A stretch of DNA of 64,000 nucleotides, taken from assembly GCF_000143415.4 (NCBI RefSeq), contig NW_003314332.1, positions 771,863 to 835,862 of the forward strand, given 5' to 3'. Position 1 is the first letter of the stretch, and every line of letters begins with the position of its first letter. The notes under the pieces were generated by a model, which saw nothing but the letters and a program-made list of their open reading frames with translations, was not told the origin of the DNA and made no database searches. Positions 11,471-20,672 of this stretch are shown here, piece after piece. The DNA comes from Selaginella moellendorffii. Lineage: Eukaryota; Streptophyta; Lycopodiopsida; Selaginellales; Selaginellaceae. The position numbers were made by a program, and so were the translations under genes.

Positions 11471-12551
11471 CACCAACAAGATGCACTAACATCATCTTCG
11501 TCAAGACTCACAAAACAAAATATCAATATTTGATTATAGCTGAAAGATTGGTCTTGGCATATTCCACTAAGCCAGAATGGTTTAGATTGTCTTTCCATGT
11601 AGGAAGGAATTCTCTCTTTTCTGTTTCTCCCCATTACTTCGTGTTTCTTCATCTCCCTCGTTTCTCCTCTTTCCTGGCGCAAATCAGTCGTGTTTCCCAC
11701 ATATCTTAATATTTGGCCTTTTCTCTAGGACTTCCTCGACAAATGCAACTAACTCGGGTTGATGGTGTAGTAAAATTTTTGAGCATGAAGGTATTGATCT
11801 CTCATCATAACATTGAGTGTGTAATTTGTAATTTATCTTATGAAACTAGGATGTGGGAAAAAAGTTATGATGGTGGAAACATTCCTTATATTAAAAGAAG
11901 AATTTAATTCCCACTTAGAGTCCATTGTTGGGATTAGAGTGTACAACTGAAGAGATCTCGAAATCATTTTTGATTTGGCAAACAAAGGAAGTGTGGAGGA
12001 GCAACACTCTCCAGTACTACTAATTTAGTTTTTGCACGTTGGCAATTTTAATGCCTGCTTTGATGTCTGCCCCCAGGGTCATCACCTTCTTCATCTAAGT
12101 GGGAGTTGAATTCTTCCTTTAAGATGAGCAATGCTTCCATCATCAAAACTTACTCTCACATCTTAGTTTTGCAAGACTGCACATCTTGTAACTTAATGTT
12201 ATCATGAGAAATATGTTTCAAGTCCATTCCTTCAATATCTTCATTTGCGATGATTTCATCATGTTCCGAGCCAGCTGTGTTCAACATGCTCGGTGATCTC
12301 ATCCATACCTATAGCCATTGCCATTGCCATTGAAAACATTACCCTAAAATACAATCTGATCTTGGAGACAATATTCAAGATCAAATGCAACCACCTGAAA
12401 CTGATGCTGTCATGCATTCCTCTTGCTGCTCATGAAGGCTAGCCTTCCATTTGTTGATCAAACCATTGAGCATTTCAAACAGAAGCTCATCCAAATGAAG
12501 GCATTAATAGATCGTTCTTAGATGCAGCGTACACTGGGGTTATGAAGATGT
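11471..12551. other. AT-rich intergenic stretch with a foldback remnant
   Basis: No coding exon recognised. Two arms of about 55 bp, 11867-11920 and 12095-12151, are imperfect reverse complements (shared core AGAAGAATT-AA-TCCCACTTAGA), as in a decayed foldback or MITE-like element. Confidence 0.5.
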
Positions 12552-12672
12552 CGATGCCCGTGGAACCTCGTGTCATGGAACACCTTGCTCCAGGCGGTGG
12601 TGGCGACGAAGATAATTGCCAGGAGCGAGATCGCGGTGGACTGGTAGCAGCACAGCGCCTGTTCGACGCAAT
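12552..12672 (+). pseudogene. Fragment copied from the PPR gene at 14401-16155
   Basis: About 120 bp on the plus strand nearly identical to 14988-15125 of the intact plus-strand PPR gene: shared runs around AACCTCGTGTC.TGGAACACC and TAGCAGCACAGCGCCTGTTC, with gaps of about 12 and 6 nt, both multiples of three. It abuts a PPR relic on the opposite strand, head to head, which indicates ectopic recombination or gene conversion. Confidence 0.8.
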
Positions 12673-13174
12673 CATTCCGATCGTAACAGTCTAACATTGT
12701 CGTCCATGAAACGCCCGTGGGGCACGGGAGCTTGTCAAGCAAAGCTTGGGCGGCTTGCACTAACAAAAGCTAAAATCATAACATTCCACAACACGGAATC
12801 CCTTTCGGGCATTTGCTCTCTGCGTCCAGGACACGGGACCCGGACTGAATAAATGTGCAAACCAACGCGGTCCACGTCCATGCATCTCGCTCAGGCAAGC
12901 GATCAAATAGGAGCTTTGTCTCTTCAAGCTGCCCGTTGTGGGCATTTGCTTCCAGAAAAATGTTCCACGAGAAGACGTTGGGGCGTTGTATGATTGCAAA
13001 CACAGTGCGCACATTCTCCAAACTGCTGCACTTGCCATGCATGTCAACAAGGAGATTGGACAAATATCTGTCCAACAACACATTCCACCAAGCGCGATGG
13101 CATCTTCCGAGCTCTTGGTATTTCCAGCGTTTCGGATCAGGCGAGTTATGTGACACATAAGAATCTGCTCTCAT
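12673..13174 (-). pseudogene. Decayed PPR gene, N-terminal part (relic B)
   Basis: Minus-strand PPR remnant. One frame gives LLVDMHGKCSSLENVRTVFAI and RPNVFSWNIFLEANAHNGQLEET, the usual start of a PPR protein of this group; another carries AAQALLDKLPCPTGVSWTTML. Frames change near 12780-12830. It parallels 11140-11470 and ends where the plus-strand fragment at 12552-12672 begins. Confidence 0.7.
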
Positions 13175-13227
13175 TTGATTATTTATTTATTACCATCTGC
13201 CTACTTAGTTGTACAGGCAATTCAATT

Positions 13228-14263
13228 TTATGTCGCTTTGATCGGTTTCAGGTCTGCTTCTACGAAGAGCAAACACAGAGGCCTCAGTTGTTTCTCAATC
13301 ACCTGCAAGGTGAGAAGATTAAGATTGATTTGCAGTGATTACAACCCACCTGATTATAGCCCGGACTATTATAAAATTGTGCTACAGCATTCTCTGGAAA
13401 GTGTTCAAGTTATGTTATAATGTGCAAGAAGGTTTCTAGTTTACCTGATGCCAGGCGCGCAACAAATGCATGAGAATAAAGAACGTCTCGGTCATAAAGA
13501 TTTTTGCCTAGACCAAATCCAAGATACCAGTGTTAGAACGACTACTTGTACGTAAGATTTTCTCAACTCACCAACTGTTGTTTGCAAGACAATTGAAGGC
13601 ATGGATACAGATAGACCCTTCAAGGATTCAAGCACACTTTGAATCTGTGCATGGCTTACGCCCAGATTAAATCTGAACATAGCCATGTGGATGATCTCGT
13701 TTGGAAAGTTCTGCACAAATACAAATTGCATGTCAGATATTAATGACATTGAAAACCTTCCTGCCTGAGCTGAATCGCCATTTACAACCGTGTTGTAGTC
13801 CACACTGTCTTCACCCTGCAAATATCACAAGTAAGGAACAAAACATGAGGCGCACAGCTAGCCTACCCGAAGATAAGGGATCTGAGGCAGCACGGCCAAT
13901 GCGAACTGTTTCGAGAAGTAGTATTGCAGCAAGGTTCCTTGATCCGGGAAGCGAGCAAAGAGACCATGGGTGAACCCGTCGACATCTTTGAGTAGTCGGC
14001 CTGCAAAATAGAAGAAGAGAACTTAGTGGGGAGGAGCCGAAAGATGTGGGCCTCGAATTGCTACCTGTGAAGAGTGTAATCACCCCCGGAAATGTCCTGA
14101 GACTGTCCAAACTGTTGAGCACCTTCGCCTCGGCAGAAGTGTTGGATTTGAGACCAGGCATCTTGAACAAGACAGGGTGGTCCAATAGGCCACTTGAACT
14201 CGTTGCAAAACCGATCAGCAACATAAGCAACGAAGCCAGGAGCTTAGTCATGACAAGATCCAT
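13228..14263 (-). CDS. Secreted protein with two stress-responsive A/B-barrel (Dabb) domains
   Basis: Minus-strand gene of about seven exons. The ATG at 14263 starts a signal peptide (MDLVMTKLLASLLMLLIGFA). Exon 1 continues with HPVLFKMPGL and ends at ITLFTG; later exons supply the rest of a Dabb fold (DGFTHGLFARFPDQGTLLQY, then YFSKQFALAVLPQIPYL). After a linker (GEDSVDYNTVV) a second, similar unit follows (HMAMFRFNLGVS...LKGL, then YSHAFVAR and FYNSPGYNQ), ending at the TAA 13230-13228. Splice phases agree along the chain. Dabb proteins are small ferredoxin-like dimers; plant members are stress induced and their biochemistry is poorly known. A signal peptide in front of a double Dabb unit is unusual. 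Another in-frame ATG lies at 14320. Confidence 0.7.
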
Positions 14264-14400
14264 TGTTGTGATAGCACTGAGCTCCAAGTACCTACACAAG
14301 CAAGAAACGGGACGAGACACAGAAAAGTCGCCTTTCTGGCATTGTTAGGTGAGCAAACAAGTAGAACTCGTTAGAGAGATGGCTTGATGAGGCACGCCGA
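14264..14400. promoter_or_regulatory. Shared divergent promoter region
   Basis: 137 bp separate the start codons of the minus-strand Dabb gene and the plus-strand PPR gene. Both promoters and 5' UTRs must lie here or inside the neighbouring coding sequence. No clear TATA box. Confidence 0.45.
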
Positions 14401-16155
14401 ATGTCGACCTTGTCCACAGTTGCACGTACTGCGCAGCTGCTCCGGAATGCGTCGAGTGTGTCAGAAGTGAAGCGCATTGCCGACATGGCGCAGAGCGGCG
14501 ACAATGCGTGGTCGGAGGAGAGTCGAACCTACCTGGCCAACCTCGCCGTCCACATGCACGCCAAGCTGGGAAGCACAGAGGATGCCGCGCAGGCATTTGC
14601 CGGAATCAGGCAGCCCAATGTCTTCTCCTGCAACATGATGCTCGCAGCATACGCCCGCAATGGCCAAGTTGAGCCCGCGCGGCAAATGTACGAGTGGATG
14701 CATGAGAGAGGTGTTGCGCCGGACGTGGTGTCCGGCTCCTGCCTGGTGCGTGCTGCTGCCCAGGCCGGGGATGTGGAGCAAGCCAAGCGCTTGTTTGACT
14801 CGTTGCCTGCTTGGGACATGGTCACCTGGAACGTCCTGCTTGCTGCATATGGCGACTGCGGCCACTGCAGCGACGCCAAGCGCCTCTTTGACACCATGCC
14901 CAGCCGCGACATTGTGTCGTGGACCACCCTCCTCCATGCTTTTGCCCAGCACGGGGACCTGGCGGCAGCGCAGGCCCTGTTCGATGCCATGCCCGCGCGG
15001 AACCTCGTGTCGTGGAACACCTTGCTCCAGGCGGTGGTGGCGGCAACACTTGACGAAGATGATTGCGAGGAGCGAGATCGTGGTGGTGCTGCACTGGTAG
15101 CAGCACAGCGCCTGTTCGACGCCATGCCTGCCATGGACGCAGTGTCCAGCACGGCCCTTATCTCGGCCTATGGCTCTGTAGGCGACCTGGCAAGCGCACG
15201 AGCTGTGTTCGATGCCATGCCCGTGTTGCACCGGGACGTGGTCGCCTGGAATGCCATCATTTCCGCGCATGCCCGCATTAACGACCTTCCCACCGCCCGC
15301 CGTCTCTTTGATTCCATGCCACACCGCGACACTGCGTCTCACAACACGATGGTGATGGCATATGCCGCAACTGGGCATGTGGAGGAGGCCAAGAACATGT
15401 TTGATACCGCTCTTCTTGTGAACATGGTGTCATGGAACTCCATGCTGCAAACGTATGCAACGCACTTGGACCTCGCGGACGTTCTCTCGCTCTTTAAGCG
15501 CCTCCCCACCCGCGACGTTGTGTCGTGGACCATACTTGTTGCAGCAATTGCCCGAAGCGGGGATATGCAGTGGTCGCAGGGCGTCGTGTTTAGCGCCATG
15601 CCCGCCCGAGCACTCGTGTCGTGGAACGCGTTGCTGGCGGGGTATGCGCAGGCGGGGCGCGTGGAGCGCGTGAATGCATTGTTTGCCACTTTGCCCGAAG
15701 CCGACGTTGTCACCTGGAGCGTGGCCATGGCCGCCAACGCAAACTCCCCAGACCACACTGGCGACTCGTGCCGGCTGCTGCACACCATGGCGTGCCACGG
15801 CCTGCAACCCAACGCTTGCAGCTTCCTGGCCCTCCTCACAGCCTACTCCAACCTCGCGCTCCTCCGCCCCGCCTGGAGGCTTTTCCTGTCCATGGTGGCC
15901 GACTTCCGCGCCCCGGCGGCGAGGGAGCACTACTGCGCCATGGTGGCGCTCCTGGCGCGGGCGGGGCGGCTTGACCAGGCGGAGGAGTTGATGGAGAGCA
16001 TGCCGTTCGTGCCCGACGCGTCCGGGTGGGGCGCCCTGGTGTGGAGCTACAGGGCGGAGGCGAGGCGCGGCGCCGGTGGAGCAGCGAAGGCTTTGCTGCT
16101 TGGCGAGGAGGCCGAAGCGCTGGCCCTCGCCTCGCAAATGCTGGCGCCGTGCTAG
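14401..16155 (+). CDS. PPR protein (intronless)
   Basis: Single-exon gene, 584 residues. Starts with a variable segment, then VHMHAKLGSTEDAAQAFAGI and [20 protein letters not shown], and continues with about 14 PPR units ([20 protein letters not shown] and similar). It ends with AREHYCAMVALLARAGRLDQ, ESMPFVPDASGWGALVWSY and a short Ala-rich tail, so like its neighbours it lacks a DYW domain and has at most the beginning of an E motif. Part of it (14988-15125) has been copied into the relic at 12552-12672. Presumed organellar RNA-binding factor. Confidence 0.88.
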   Translation: MSTLSTVARTAQLLRNASSVSEVKRIADMAQSGDNAWSEESRTYLANLAVHMHAKLGSTEDAAQAFAGIRQPNVFSCNMMLAAYARNGQVEPARQMYEWMHERGVAPDVVSGSCLVRAAAQAGDVEQAKRLFDSLPAWDMVTWNVLLAAYGDCGHCSDAKRLFDTMPSRDIVSWTTLLHAFAQHGDLAAAQALFDAMPARNLVSWNTLLQAVVAATLDEDDCEERDRGGAALVAAQRLFDAMPAMDAVSSTALISAYGSVGDLASARAVFDAMPVLHRDVVAWNAIISAHARINDLPTARRLFDSMPHRDTASHNTMVMAYAATGHVEEAKNMFDTALLVNMVSWNSMLQTYATHLDLADVLSLFKRLPTRDVVSWTILVAAIARSGDMQWSQGVVFSAMPARALVSWNALLAGYAQAGRVERVNALFATLPEADVVTWSVAMAANANSPDHTGDSCRLLHTMACHGLQPNACSFLALLTAYSNLALLRPAWRLFLSMVADFRAPAAREHYCAMVALLARAGRLDQAEELMESMPFVPDASGWGALVWSYRAEARRGAGGAAKALLLGEEAEALALASQMLAPC

Positions 16156-16368
16156 AAATGACTGACTGACGGAGCGCCGTTAGGGTTTCCAGGCGCGAAG
16201 GGAAAGGGTTGGGCGACCTTGGCCCAGCGCGGCATTGGGTAGGGCGGCATCGCCATCGGCATTGTCGCCATTGTCAAGGGCAGTCGTGCGCATCGCATCG
16301 CATCGCATCAGGTGCTTGTTGCTTGACCGAGCTTGGTTGCGAATCGGGATGCCCTGACTCTCTCCGAG

Positions 16369-18828
16369 ATGTGCATTCTGTGTGTGGCGTCGAGGTGGTC
16401 ACGGCGCATCGTCACTATGCTGCCGTGGCTCATCTTCCCGCTCGTGCTGGTGTGGACGCTCTCGCAGCTCCTGCCACCCGGGCTGAGGTTCGAGATCACG
16501 TCCCCCCGGCTGGCGTGCGTGGGCGTGCTGCTGCTCAGCCTCGCCTGGTACGAGTTCTTCATGCCCCGGCTGTCCGAGTGGCGCACCCGCCGGAGCCTGG
16601 TGCTCCACGAGAAGAGGAAGATCGAGGCGCAGGAGGCGGCCAAGTGGAGGAAGGAGGCGGTGCGAAAGTGTAGGAACTGCTTCATGGCCTACAAGGACCA
16701 GAAGCCACAGCTGGGCGGCAAGTTCATGTGTACCTTCTGCGGCCACCTCTCCAAGCGCCCCGCTCTCGACGTCCCCGCGGGGGGCATGCCCGTCAACCGC
16801 TACATTGGCAGCGGCAGGAAGGAGTTGAGGATGCAAGGGAGGCGGAGCTGGAGCCAGGACGTGTGGCCCGGCGTATGGATGTCCGCCAGCGACAAGTGTG
16901 TCATCGGCGCCCAGACCTCGGGGCTGCTCATCGTCTTCCGCCTCGTCTCCTTCGTCGGCTACTGCCTGTGGTGGGCGCTCTCCAGGCTGTGGAGTGGGGG
17001 GATTATGTCCGACGCGGACAGCTCCCGGACGGACAGGAAAGCCGGGCACCGGAAAGGCGACGATGGGAGTGGCCAGGAGAGCAAAGTTGACAGGGTGAGG
17101 CGCAAGGCGGAAGAGAAGCGGCTGGCTAGGCTAGAGAAGGAACAGATGGAGGCCGAGGAGAGAATGCAACGGGAGGAAGTAGCCAGGCTTGTAGACGAGC
17201 GCAGAAGGCAGAGGGCCGATGCTCAGAAAGACAACAAGATGGCTGACGAGGTCGGGAGTAGTGACGAGCAGGCCCAACGTCGGAAGCAGGAGAAAGCCGG
17301 TGGCGACAGAGGCAAAGACTCGTGGAAGTCAAGGAGCGGGGCTGTTGCTCTCGAGGATCCAAGAAAGGCCAGGGACAAGAACAAGAGAGACAAGAGGCCC
17401 GATGCTGCCAGGCCCGTCGTCGTCGTCGAGCCTGGGCTGGCCAAGACTGAGACGATCAAAGCAGTGAAGTCATCCGTGGCCGTAGCCAAGCCGGTTGTTG
17501 TTTGCCCGGTCACGAAGCAGCAGTTGATGAAAGTCAAGGCGTCGGTGTTGAAAAAGCAGGACAAGCATGTTGTGTCCGCGACGGCAATAGCTGGTACCAC
17601 CTCGTCAAGCAAAGCGAACGCAAATGAAGGAGTGGCGCGTAAGCCATCCGCGTGGAACCGGATCTCTTGGGCGTGGGGTAAAGGAAGTGGCACAAGGATG
17701 ACCAAGCACCACCAGAGTATCAGTGAGGTTCGTAACCTGTTCTTCACTCCGTTGCTTTCAAGTGACACGGGTAATCGTTGTCTGCTCAGGTCCAAGGCTT
17801 GGATGCTTCAACTAGCACATCTCCTGACGTCGACGGCGTCCCGCCATCGCCATCACCATCACCTGCTCTAGTTGAGGCTGATCTGCAAGCGCTTCACGAC
17901 AGCGCCTCCTTGGCTAGTCCCCGCGCGTGCAAGAACGAAACCGCCGGCCTGTCACCAGTCGACGATTGCCCTCCTCCTCCTTCCCCGTCCCAGTCCGTCT
18001 ACTCGACGTTCATGGCCAGTGTTCCAGATGCACAACCGGCTTATGACAGATGGGTGGCTAGTGACTTGGCTCCCAAGTCGACGTGGAAAATGTGGGAGGC
18101 ACCCAACCTCGATCTTCCGAGGCTTACTCAGTGCATCAACGGCGTGGGTCCAGTGTCGTCCCAGCCCAGCGGTGACCTGGCATCGTCATTCCTAACCAGC
18201 GGCCCGGTCGGCATCGTCCCGAGCGTCCCCATCACCAATAACCTGTGGTCCAACTATCATGCATTCGAGTCTGCAAGACGGATATGGGAGGATGACTTGC
18301 AGTCGGAGGTGACTCCGCCCGAGTTTGTGGATTGTATCACGCAAGAGGTTATGAAGGACCCAGTTATTGCGGCCGATGGGCATTCTTACGAGCGCTCAGC
18401 GATCGAAGCGTGGCTCAAGTAAGTCTTGTTCTTCCTTTGTTGGTGCTGTACTAACGCTCCAAAGGGACGTCTTCTTTTGGTCGCCAGGACGCATGATACA
18501 TCCCCCAAGACGGGAGAAGTGTTACCTTCTCTAGGCAGCAGCGGCGGCGGAGTTGATAAGTCATTGCGGCCGAACCACAACCTGAGGGGCCAAATCATCG
18601 AGTACAAAGAATGCATGCAACGAGGGTATGGTGCATTGTTTTGGTGATCTCAACTTGGCTTATTCGTGTCCTCCACCCAGGTTAGTGCCTGCCGCCAGTG
18701 GTGCTGCCGGGTGGCAGCAGCCGGCCGCCACAGAAGCGGTGAGAAAGGGTCATGTTGGGGGCCTCTACACACCTCCTCCTGGGCTGGGATCAGTGTGGGC
18801 ATATAGCAGCACCACCAATATCTCCTAG
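16369..18828 (+). CDS. Membrane-anchored zinc-ribbon protein with C-terminal U-box (probable E3 ubiquitin ligase)
   Basis: Exon 1 (16369 to 17728) encodes two N-terminal hydrophobic segments ([18 protein letters not shown] and [17 protein letters not shown]), a basic helix, a four-Cys zinc ribbon (CRNC...CTFC, about 16670-16740), a further hydrophobic segment ([20 protein letters not shown]) and a long charged, coiled-coil-like region. Exon 2 (about 17791-18420) adds a Pro/Ser-rich linker and the start of a U-box ([30 protein letters not shown]); exon 3 completes it ([15 protein letters not shown]), and exon 4 ends at 18828. U-boxes recruit E2 enzymes. Plant 'stress response NST1-like' proteins share the membrane plus zinc-ribbon part as far as I recall; the fusion to a U-box is the notable feature. 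The ATG at 16369 is the first in frame. Confidence 0.75.
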
Positions 18829-18835
18829 CCTGCCT

Positions 18836-18860
18836 TGGCCTGGCCTGGCCTGGCCTGGCC
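18836..18860. repeat. Short tandem repeat (TGGCC)n
   Basis: About five copies of TGGCC just after the stop codon of the U-box gene, before the PRORP-like gene. Confidence 0.85.
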
Positions 18861-18935
18861 GTAAACTCTTCTACCTAATAAGCTAAGTCTTTGTTTCCTC
18901 GTCTCTCCTTTGCTAGGCCTAGGTTGTGTCATGCC

Positions 18936-20659
18936 ATGCGGCTGCTTGGCTTCCTCGCGTCTGTTGCCGCTGCTGCGTCGTTCGGCCGAGGGCGAGGGCG
19001 AGGGCGATGGCAAGGAGGGGAATGTGGCTTGTATGTGCACGCCAGCACCCCGTCGCCCACGACCTGTTGGAGCCGGGGGATCAGCGTGCTCAACTACATC
19101 GTCCCCAAGAAGAAGAAAGGCGTCAGGCCTCGCTTCTGCCTCACGCGGCTCAAGAAGAGGAGGATCATCGGCAACCTGGTGAAGCGGTCCAAGAGGCATA
19201 CGTGGACGAGCAAGAGGAGGCTGGCGATGGAAGTGGATGCCGTCAAACAGGTGGAGGAGGAGGAGAAGAGGAGGAGGAGGGCCGTAGAGGACAGGCCCCT
19301 GCTGCTGCAGCTGAGAAGGCAGCAGCAGAGGGCGGGCCGGGTGCGGAGGATTCTGGGCGAGCAAAGGACCTTTGCAGACAAGGCCGCCGACGTGTATGCC
19401 GAGCTCATTCGCCTGAGAGCAGCAGGCAAGCCATTGTCCCAGCTGAGCTACGACGGCATTGAGAGGTGGTTCAAGAGTGACACCGCTGCTTTCGCGGGCC
19501 AGAGGAGTGCGGAACCCGGCAGGGCACAAGTTGCGTCGGCACTGGAATCCAACGGGAGCGTGTTTCATGGCCTGGGGTGGCTGGGCAGGGGAAGGTGGAA
19601 CGTTCACACCACGACGATAGACGATGCTGGAGTGTGCCGGAGGTGTCACGAGCAGCTGTCCACGTACAAGACCGACGCACAAGAGGCGGACAAGTTCGCC
19701 CGTCACATGGTGAACCTCGCCTCCAAGAGCGTCCATCGCTTGCATTTCGACATGTTCTCGGTGAGCCAGCTTCCTCTCCCCACCCCTGTCTGTGAGTGAC
19801 GACGCTCTTTTCCAAAGGATTGGATGCACCTCACCTCGTACGACGCCATCCTGGACGGTCTAAGCTTGCGACGCTGCAACGTTGACTCGCGCCTCAAGCT
19901 CGTCAGGAGCGCAACCTTCCACGACATTGTGCGTTACGTTACAGAAAGAGTGTCGCTCCTGCTGCTCACTGGCCCATGTCTGCCTTGCAGTTGAAATCAG
20001 CGGTGGAGGAGCTGCGAATGCGGTCCCTCAAGTTCTTGGTTGTGCTCGACACCGAGGGAGCTCATGCAAACGGGAACTCACCGGTGGCTGGGGATCCCAA
20101 GCTGTTTCTGTACCAGCTGAAACAAGACAAGGAGCTCTACACGGTGCCCAAGGGAGTGGACTCGACCTGGTAGTGGTACCTTCCAGCCTTTTATTTCAGT
20201 GGTTGTTATGTTCTTTGCTCCCCAAGGCTTGCCCTCTATGCTGCCATGAAGCACGGATGCATGCTGCTCACCAACGACACCCTGGAGAAGCCGAGAAAGC
20301 TATACCCAGGCATGTTCTTACCCAAGTGGATGGAGAGGCATCAGGTTTGTCTTTCATTCATGCTGATTTTTTATCGTCTGCTCCATTTGCGCTTGCAGGT
20401 TCGTTTTGATCTTCCAATTCAGTTGTCATGGCCGCCAGCTTATTCGGTGGCGATCCAGGTTGGTTTGCCTGCAATTGTTTCATTTCACCGCCATTTATCC
20501 GAGTCTGCTTTTTTCTTCCAGGAGTCTCTGGAGGGCTCGTGGCATGTTCCCAGCTACAGCGCTCATGATCTGACACAACCTAGGCCGTGGCTATGCATCA
20601 CGCGGCCAAGAAAGCTGGTCTACGAAAATAACACAACGCGGGTGGTAACCATCTCCTAA
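18936..20659 (+). CDS. PRORP-like protein (proteinaceous RNase P family), divergent active site
   Basis: C-terminal two thirds match protein-only RNase P, which cuts 5' leaders from tRNA precursors: the zinc-binding central domain (GVCRRCHEQL; partner His and Cys in GSWHVP and RPWLC near the end), then the metallonuclease domain (RSLKFLVVLDTEGAH, LYAAMKHGCMLLTND, PKWMERHQVRFDLP). Exons include 18936-19760, 19818-19928 and 19991-20171, plus three more to 20659. Two things are odd. The N-terminus is a short, highly basic, Arg/Lys/Glu-rich segment with no recognisable PPR repeats. And the catalytic Asp pair that normally precedes the WLYAA-like helix is replaced (VDSTWLALYAA), while the usual NDEMRDH block reads NDTLEKP. 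Activity may be lost or changed. The ATG at 18936 is the first in frame. Confidence 0.75.
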
Positions 20660-20672
20660 CCTTTGAAGCTAG

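Noticed and set aside
14461-15378. Minus-strand frame of 305 codons opposite the PPR gene
   Set aside because: Regular repeats of the PPR gene produce open antisense frames; no domain is visible.
18825-19829. Minus-strand frame of 334 codons
   Set aside because: Antisense of the GC-rich first exon of the PRORP-like gene, which has clear family motifs on the plus strand.
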